Shown piece by piece: positions 58,644 to 64,000 of a stretch of DNA of 64,000 nucleotides. A model generated the notes under the pieces. That model was not told where the DNA came from and ran no database searches. It was given only the letters and a program-made list of their open reading frames with translations. The translations under genes and the position numbers were made by a program. Position 1 is the first letter of the stretch; the number at the start of each line of letters is the position of its first letter. The DNA is from Cycas panzhihuaensis (Eukaryota; Cycadophyta): positions 94,867,741 through 94,931,740 of the forward strand of contig CM041465.1 of the NCBI GenBank assembly GCA_023213395.1. The letters are read 5' to 3'.

Positions 58644-58853
58644 TTTAAAAATCAATTGTTAATGAGGATAAACTATGACAGGTCCTTTAAAAATCAATTG
58701 TTAATGAGGATAAACTATGACAGGTCCTCCAAAAATCAACTATTAATTAAGATAAACTATAACAAGTCATCCAAAAATTAACTATTGATGAGGATAAACT
58801 ATGACAAGCCCTTTGAACATTAACCATTAACAAAGTAAAACTATGATAAATGC
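58644..58853 (+). repeat. 42-bp tandem repeat, five copies
   Basis: Units of 42 bp with the core TTAATGAGGATAAACTATGA. The first two units are identical, the other three diverged. Related motifs occur at 30550-30690 and 39350-39460. Confidence 0.9.
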
Positions 58854-60953
58854 CTTCTTGTACATAATCCCTTTTTACATTAAAAAAAAAACACATAAAA
58901 AATCAAGTAAACTTTAAAAGCTTTCTATGTAGATATGTAGTTATAAGTCACCTTAACATAATTAGATCCATCTAGCTCATCCAAGTCACCTACCTCACTT
59001 AGTTACTATAATTTTCACTCACACTGTGACAATTCAAAAAACATCTTAGGTAGCCTAAGTTCTCGAATAACTTGGTGTTTGCATGGTTAGCAATGGTCAC
59101 CATCCTACTTCCTATACCATTTGTAGAGCTTTCATTACCAAGGGAGCAAATGTTCTAATCAACTATTCCATTCTTTAGATAATGGCCAAGTCTCTTACCT
59201 TTTGTTAAATGTTGGCGTTTCACTGCTTAATTACATGCTAGTATTAAGGCTACTTGGCATTGTGGCTAATTAAAATCATACTATTTATGCTTATGATTGA
59301 CTTATGTTATCAATAATACAAGGATCATTATATTGTCTATTAAATTAAAGCCCATTTAGAGTGCTCCTAATTCCTCTATTATATCTAACTAGTTGAAGAT
59401 CCTATAACCCCTTTTTCCATTTAATAGTTGCTCTAATAATTTCATACACCCTTTGTTAAGCTAAATCATTATCCTTTAACTATTTTTCTATCTAAACTTT
59501 TTTTTCTAAATTTCTAAAAAATATATCTATTTCTCTTCTCTCTACTTCATCATATTTTTTGTTGTCCCAAAACCATGATCACTTTTTCCACTTATGCCCA
59601 TAAATGTGGCCTTCTTAATAAAATGAAACCTTCTTATAACTAAACATATGACCTTCATTTCATTACTCTTTTAATACTTCCATCACATTTTTAGTGTATT
59701 TTTTATTATATTTTTAATTCATTGATCATGCTTTTCATTATCTATCATATTTTTCAGTTGGTTGCCCACAAAAAAAAGAATTCCAATGGTGAGTCGTCAT
59801 TTCTACTACTTGAATTCCTCCTTGTGAGTGTCCACGACTTGCCTTCCCCTTGATTTTTCCACTACTTTGCCCATAATTTCACTCTATAAATAGGGCATTA
59901 TCTTATAATATGAAGCATCTTGGAAGTAGAAATAAGTGGAGTTTGAGAATTAAGTTTAGAAGTTCATAGCTTTGAATTAGTTTCATGTTAAATCTTATGT
60001 AGAATTCTAGTTTTCTTTAATCCTTGTAGGTCTACATTCAAGCCTAATCTTGAGGAGATTTTGAGGAAGAGATTAAGGAAGATTACAAAACTTGCTTAGG
60101 TTTTAGAAAAGCTTCCAAGCTAATAGAAGATCTTCTCTTTTAACTTTGTACCTCTTCGAAATTTAAGCAAGCTTTAGGAAGTTGGAGTTGAAGCATTCCC
60201 TTCTTTGCTCTCTCCTTCTTCTCTTAACATTCTTCCATTCCCCCTATTCTTGCTCTTTTTCTTATCAAGATTCCTCTCTCATTTCCTTTTCTTTATCTAT
60301 TTCCTTATTTTAACTATATTGAAAGGTTGATTGGGAGCATATTATGGGCCAAGGACATTAATATGAGTTACTTTCTTCTTTCTATAAGTTATTTTTTCTA
60401 AGTAAATTTTCTTATTATTTGAGTTATTTCTCTTTGTATTTACTTGCCTTAGAATAAGACAGCAAAAAGAAAAGAATAGATTTCATTTTAGTTTCATTTT
60501 TATCAAGCTATCAAGGAGTCCTTTTTGGTTTTCAATAGTTAGAATATTTCCCTTTTTCTTTTAAAGTTCCTAATAATAAAGTAGATTACCATTTGAAGTT
60601 CTTCAAAGACTACATCATTAGATCGTCTTCTTTAGTCTTTTTTTTTCTCCAATAGCAAAATGTTTTGATAGATATTTATTCTCAAGATATTAATTACTTT
60701 GTTAAGTTCCTTTTGGCTAAAACATCTCTCTTTACTTCCATTCCAATTTTAGAGGGGCAGTCAACTTTTTATGCTCATATACCAAGGTATATAGAGCGTA
60801 ACTTACTCATGCATTCATGTATATCAATTCCTTAAATTGCCATCTATGGAAAGGTTCCACTATATAGAATAGCAACTAAGGGCTTCTTAGAGATATTAAA
60901 ATATTAATATTCTAGCTTAAAAACCCATCAGGTAGCTAGATAGTTCACAAAAT
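58854..60953. other. Unassigned sequence, possibly an LTR of Gypsy E
   Basis: No coding region. A plant-type TATA box CTATAAATAGGG at 59883-59894 followed by about 500 bp rich in short oligo-T and CTT runs is what a Gypsy LTR promoter looks like. No second copy is present, so this stays a suggestion. Confidence 0.4.
59883..59894 (+). promoter_or_regulatory. TATA box, probably of an LTR
   Basis: CTATAAATAGGG on the plus strand with no gene behind it. Confidence 0.45.
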
Positions 60954-61176
60954 TATTAGAATATTAATGTACATTTGATTTATCCCACATGCAAGTGGGT
61001 CCTACTCTTCCATCATAACTTATATTATAAATACACAGTTTTGTGTATCATATTGTAATAATGTTGTAAGGATGTTTTATTACTATAATTTGAGGTACCT
61101 TAAGGGTACTGTTTGATCCTATGGAGGTGTTCTATTTTGTTTGTCAATATCTTATTATAGGTTATATTTTCCAACA
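60954..61176 (+). repeat. 5' LTR of element G
   Basis: 223 bp; the first two bases read TA where the 3' copy has TG. Ends TTTTCCAACA. Contains TATTATAAATACAC (61022-61035), the probable TATA box. Confidence 0.95.
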
Positions 61177-61188
61177 TGGTATCAGAGC
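61177..61188 (+). promoter_or_regulatory. Primer binding site of element G
   Basis: TGGTATCAGAGC, perfect Met-tRNA-type site, directly at the LTR end. Confidence 0.95.
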
Positions 61189-62570
61189 TCTCAGGTTGAG
61201 AGAGGTATTTTTGTTCGGTATTAAAGCAGTGATTTAGGAGGTGCCATAACATTGAAATTCCTTAAAAGTAATGGCAAAATTGAGACAAAATAGCTCGTTC
61301 TATAAAATTTGAGTGGTTGCACTATAGATTTTGGGGTGAAAGTGCGAAAATTGTAGCAAAATTAATTTCAGCCTGCATTTTTTTTATCGCCATATTTTTA
61401 GGACAGATCTACAACCTGAACTTCAAAGAGCCATAAATTTGGTTACAGGTATCCAAATGACCTCAAATGTTTTTTGGTTCTGTGCATTTTTAAATTTTAT
61501 TTCTAATGGAAGTGGTTTTAGGTTCATTAGAGTTTAGAATAAAATATTATTATTAGTTTATCAGAAGGTACTATTATATCCCCTAGAAACCCTAATTGTG
61601 AAATTCTTCAAAGGAGCATAACTTTTTATCTAGATATCAGAATTCAATTTTGTCTAAACCGTTGGAATTGTATTTCAGAGGCCATCATTTTCATCCATAT
61701 TTCATGTATTTTTGAGTTATACTTTTTTTTAGAAATAAGTTTTTGAGAATTTAAGGGTTTCATATTGATATGGTAACATGAATGAGGCAATGGTAATGAA
61801 GTGATTGTTTAAGGCTCTCTTACGTATGTGGCACATGGGAGAGTATTATTACAATGTGAGATGACATTAAGTCATATTGATGTGAATATATTTAGCACTC
61901 TACTAGTGATTTGAGATGCATGATGGTGATTATTTAATGATAGTTTGAGTGCTTTCTTGTATGTGTTTGTATGAGAGAGCTATTGTGACAATGGCATAGT
62001 ATGGTAATGAAGAGATAGTACATGTGTTTACATAAATGAGTTGGATGGAATATGATAACTAAGTGCTCATTGGAATGTGATTTATGTGAAGGGACTTTAT
62101 GGGCATGATAAGACTAATTTGAAGGCAAGAAAGATAGTGATATGAGGTGATGAGATGCTTGTTGCATGTGAGGTTAACATGACAAGATTGGGAAATTATT
62201 GGGTATGTTTTGAGGATGATATTAGGGATGTTTGATTATGTGTTCTAGTTGATTGAATGGGTAAAGAAGGATGAGTTTCTTATTAAAGATACCTGAGTTG
62301 CAAGGAAGCAAAATTATTAAATAATGTAATAGCATGAGTTATGTGTTTTGGATAATCAAGTGAAGTGTATGTCTTGGTAGTAACATATGATATGTATGAT
62401 CATTGTGAGATTTATGAGGCATTGATTTAGTGAAGTGAGTGTTTGGATTCTACGTGACTGGTTGGTGATATGTGAAAGGCAATGATGTGAGGATAAAGTC
62501 AATGATGTGAAAGATATGAAATATGAGAGAATTTGGTGAGTATGATTAATGAGCAAGTTACCAATGTTAG
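61189..62570 (+). other. Long leader of element G
   Basis: About 1.4 kb between primer site and gag with no open frame of note. Such long leaders may carry packaging signals; nothing specific is visible. Confidence 0.5.
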
Positions 62571-63398
62571 GTGAGTTTGTTGATTGAAAAAGGGACACAT
62601 TATTTAGATATGGCATTTATAATCATGGAAGAGAATGATGTGGTTATGTATGTTCCTAAAACAAATGAATATTACTTGAAGGATTCATTTCTTCCAATAC
62701 CTAAGTGCAATGGTGAAGACTACTTCTTTTGGACAATTAAAATAAGATGTCTATTCATAGCTAGAGGTTTGTGGAAGATTGTTACTAATGAATATGATAT
62801 CCCTAATGATGAAGAAGAAAAGGAAATGTTTGAGAAGAAAGATAGAAAAGCATTCATTATGATTCGAGCTGCATTCAATGAGGTTGATCTTCCTTCCAGA
62901 TTCTATTTTGTCATTCCTATGATTCTACATGCAAGTAATGCTAAAGAAACTTAGAATTTTCTAAGGGAAGTATTTGAACAAACTCCTAAAGAGATACAAT
63001 AGATGATTGAAAAGGTAATTCAGGCTAGTTATGATATAGGTACAATGAATGAAGAAAATATCATCAACACTAATGAAACGATATGTCAGAATGAAGAATG
63101 TATGAGTATAGATGAAACTTTTTTTTAATGTAAAGAAACGATAGTTGAATGCATTGATGAGATTACAAATGAAGACATTGAAAGTGATGAATTGATTTCA
63201 AGAGAAATTGAACCTGATGGTCCTATACTAGATGAGTCCTATATTGTTGATATTTCTACTTTAAGTGTTGATTCAAGTTTGAATGATGTTTCTTCTTTGA
63301 GCATTGATTTAAGTTCAAAGAGTATGCAAGTTTATCAAGACTCCACTCCTAAGGTTGAAGAAATCATTGTTGTATATGGTGTTCAAGAGTTTATATAG
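62571..63398 (+). pseudogene. gag: gag-like gene of element G
   Basis: Open from 62571 (or 62610) to a TAG at 62952: YYLKDSFLPIPKCNGEDYFF, WTIKIRCLFIARGLWKIV, KDRKAFIMIRAAFNEVDLPS. This is the N-terminal pattern of Copia gag (DUF4219/UBN2 type: substrate-like 'L.G.NY..W...M...L....LW..V'). After the TAG (in AKET-stop-NFLREVF, where Trp is usual) it continues in frame, meets a second TAG at 63000 and a TAA at 63127. From 63192 to 63398 an Asp/Ser-rich acidic tail is open. No zinc knuckle seen. Confidence 0.82.
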
Positions 63399-63720
63399 GA
63401 TAACAATGACAGGCAAGTTATGATTGAAGATGGTTGTTTACATGATCTACATCTTCATCAGACTAGACCAACCACGATAAAGAATAAGGATTTATACTTA
63501 CTAGAGTAGCTACATCAATGTCGTCACTATAAAATTGAAGATGAAAATCAAGCTAAAGATATCATCTTACAAAGGCATCAATAAAGAATTGAAGATAAAA
63601 ATCAAGATAAAGACATCATTCTATAGCAAAGACATCACTACAAGATTGAAGACAAGAATCAGGTTAAAGACATCATTCTCAAAACATTTCTAAGGACAAA
63701 GCATTTCAAATATAATTGAT
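63399..63720 (+). pseudogene. Repeat-containing tail of the G gag gene
   Basis: The frame continues after a stop with three copies of a peptide like HYKIEDENQAKDIILQR (units of about 58 bp, 63514-63688), interrupted by stops. The repeats are charged and could form a helical, coiled structure. No known domain. Confidence 0.65.
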
Positions 63721-63733
63721 CCAAATGTACATT

Positions 63734-63742
63734 AAGGGGGAG
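63734..63742 (+). promoter_or_regulatory. Polypurine tract of element G
   Basis: AAGGGGGAG directly before the 3' LTR. Confidence 0.92.
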
Positions 63743-63965
63743 TGTTAGAATATTAATATACATTTGATTTATCCCACATGCAAGCGGGTCCTACTCTTCC
63801 ATCATGACTTATATTATAAATACACAATTGTATGTATCATATTGTAATGATGTTGTAAGGATGTTTTATTAATACAATACGAGGCACCTTAAGGGTACTG
63901 TTCGATCCTATAGAGGTGTTCTATTTTATTTGTCAATATCTTATTCCAGGTTCTATTTTCCAACA
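63743..63965 (+). repeat. 3' LTR of element G
   Basis: 223 bp, starting TGTTAGAATATTAATATAC and ending TTTTCCAACA. Confidence 0.96.
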
Positions 63966-64000
63966 AAAATGACAATACAAATATTAATATTAAATATAAT

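Larger units (their letters stand above)
60954..63965 (+). mobile_element. Complete gag-only LTR element G (Copia-like, non-autonomous)
   Basis: Two 223-bp LTRs flanked by the perfect duplication AAAAT (60949-60953 and 63966-63970). Canonical primer site and polypurine tract are present. The only coding region is a gag-like gene; no protease, integrase, RT or RNase H is found in the 2.5-kb interior. It would depend on enzymes of a related element. Few stops compared with A, B or C. Confidence 0.96.

Overview
The window reads as nuclear DNA of a vascular plant. It is intergenic, repeat-dense sequence, and no single-copy host gene was recognised. Nearly everything I can name is an LTR retrotransposon or a fragment of one, with plant-type Copia and Gypsy protein domains, Met-tRNA-type primer sites and long TA microsatellites. 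The amount of old, mutated and nested retroelement DNA would suit a large, slowly purged genome such as a gymnosperm, but the sequence alone does not fix the species. For reference I name the elements A to J.

Layout. 1-3772: 5' half of a minus-strand Copia (A2). 3773-7758: unassigned DNA with a lone archaeal-type RNase H remnant at 4737-5140. 7759-11219: element H, a domain-less LTR element with target-site duplication (TSD), primer binding site (PBS) and polypurine tract (PPT). 12360-19884: minus-strand Copia B, split inside its gag zinc-knuckle codons by a complete plus-strand Copia A (13220-18618, TSD CTTTA). 19885-21190: Copia J reverse transcriptase/RNase H. 21700-22680: chromovirus-type Gypsy integrase remnant (I). 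22774-27484: Copia C, whose 3' LTR is interrupted by 27485-28930, a 3' fragment of a third A-family copy (A3). 28931-30961: RNase H and integrase of an old non-chromoviral (Tat/Athila-like) Gypsy E, cut by the complete chromovirus D (30962-37308, TSD AGTTG). 37309-40393: E-type DNA with a second archaeal-type RNase H remnant, a TA microsatellite and the tail of an antisense gene. 40394-56786: the complete 16.4-kb GC-rich Gypsy F on the minus strand (TSD GCCTC). 56787-60953: E-type DNA with the rest of the antisense gene, 42-bp tandem repeats and a possible LTR. 60954-63965: the complete 3-kb gag-only element G (TSD AAAAT).

The most interesting object is F with its older AT-rich relative E. 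Between integrase and 3' LTR, F carries a plus-strand (antisense) gene with its own TATA box, a plant-mobile-domain-like core, an acidic linker and a C-terminal region. After that gene, next to the 3' LTR and back on the sense strand, lies an archaeal-type RNase H remnant. In Tat elements as I know them that domain sits between RNase H and integrase; here RNase H runs straight into integrase and the second RNase H lies far downstream. E carries a recognisable homologue of the antisense gene, and F inserted into it.

All coding regions are damaged. Many premature stops are TAA, TAG or TGA at positions where CAA, CAG or CGA is expected, which fits methylation-driven C-to-T decay. The best preserved coding blocks are the F integrase (458 codons open) and the D integrase/C-terminal block (376 codons open). 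Five insertions are bounded by their TSDs (one, that of H, with a mismatch), which gives a partial relative order: A is younger than B, D and F are younger than E, and A3 is younger than C.
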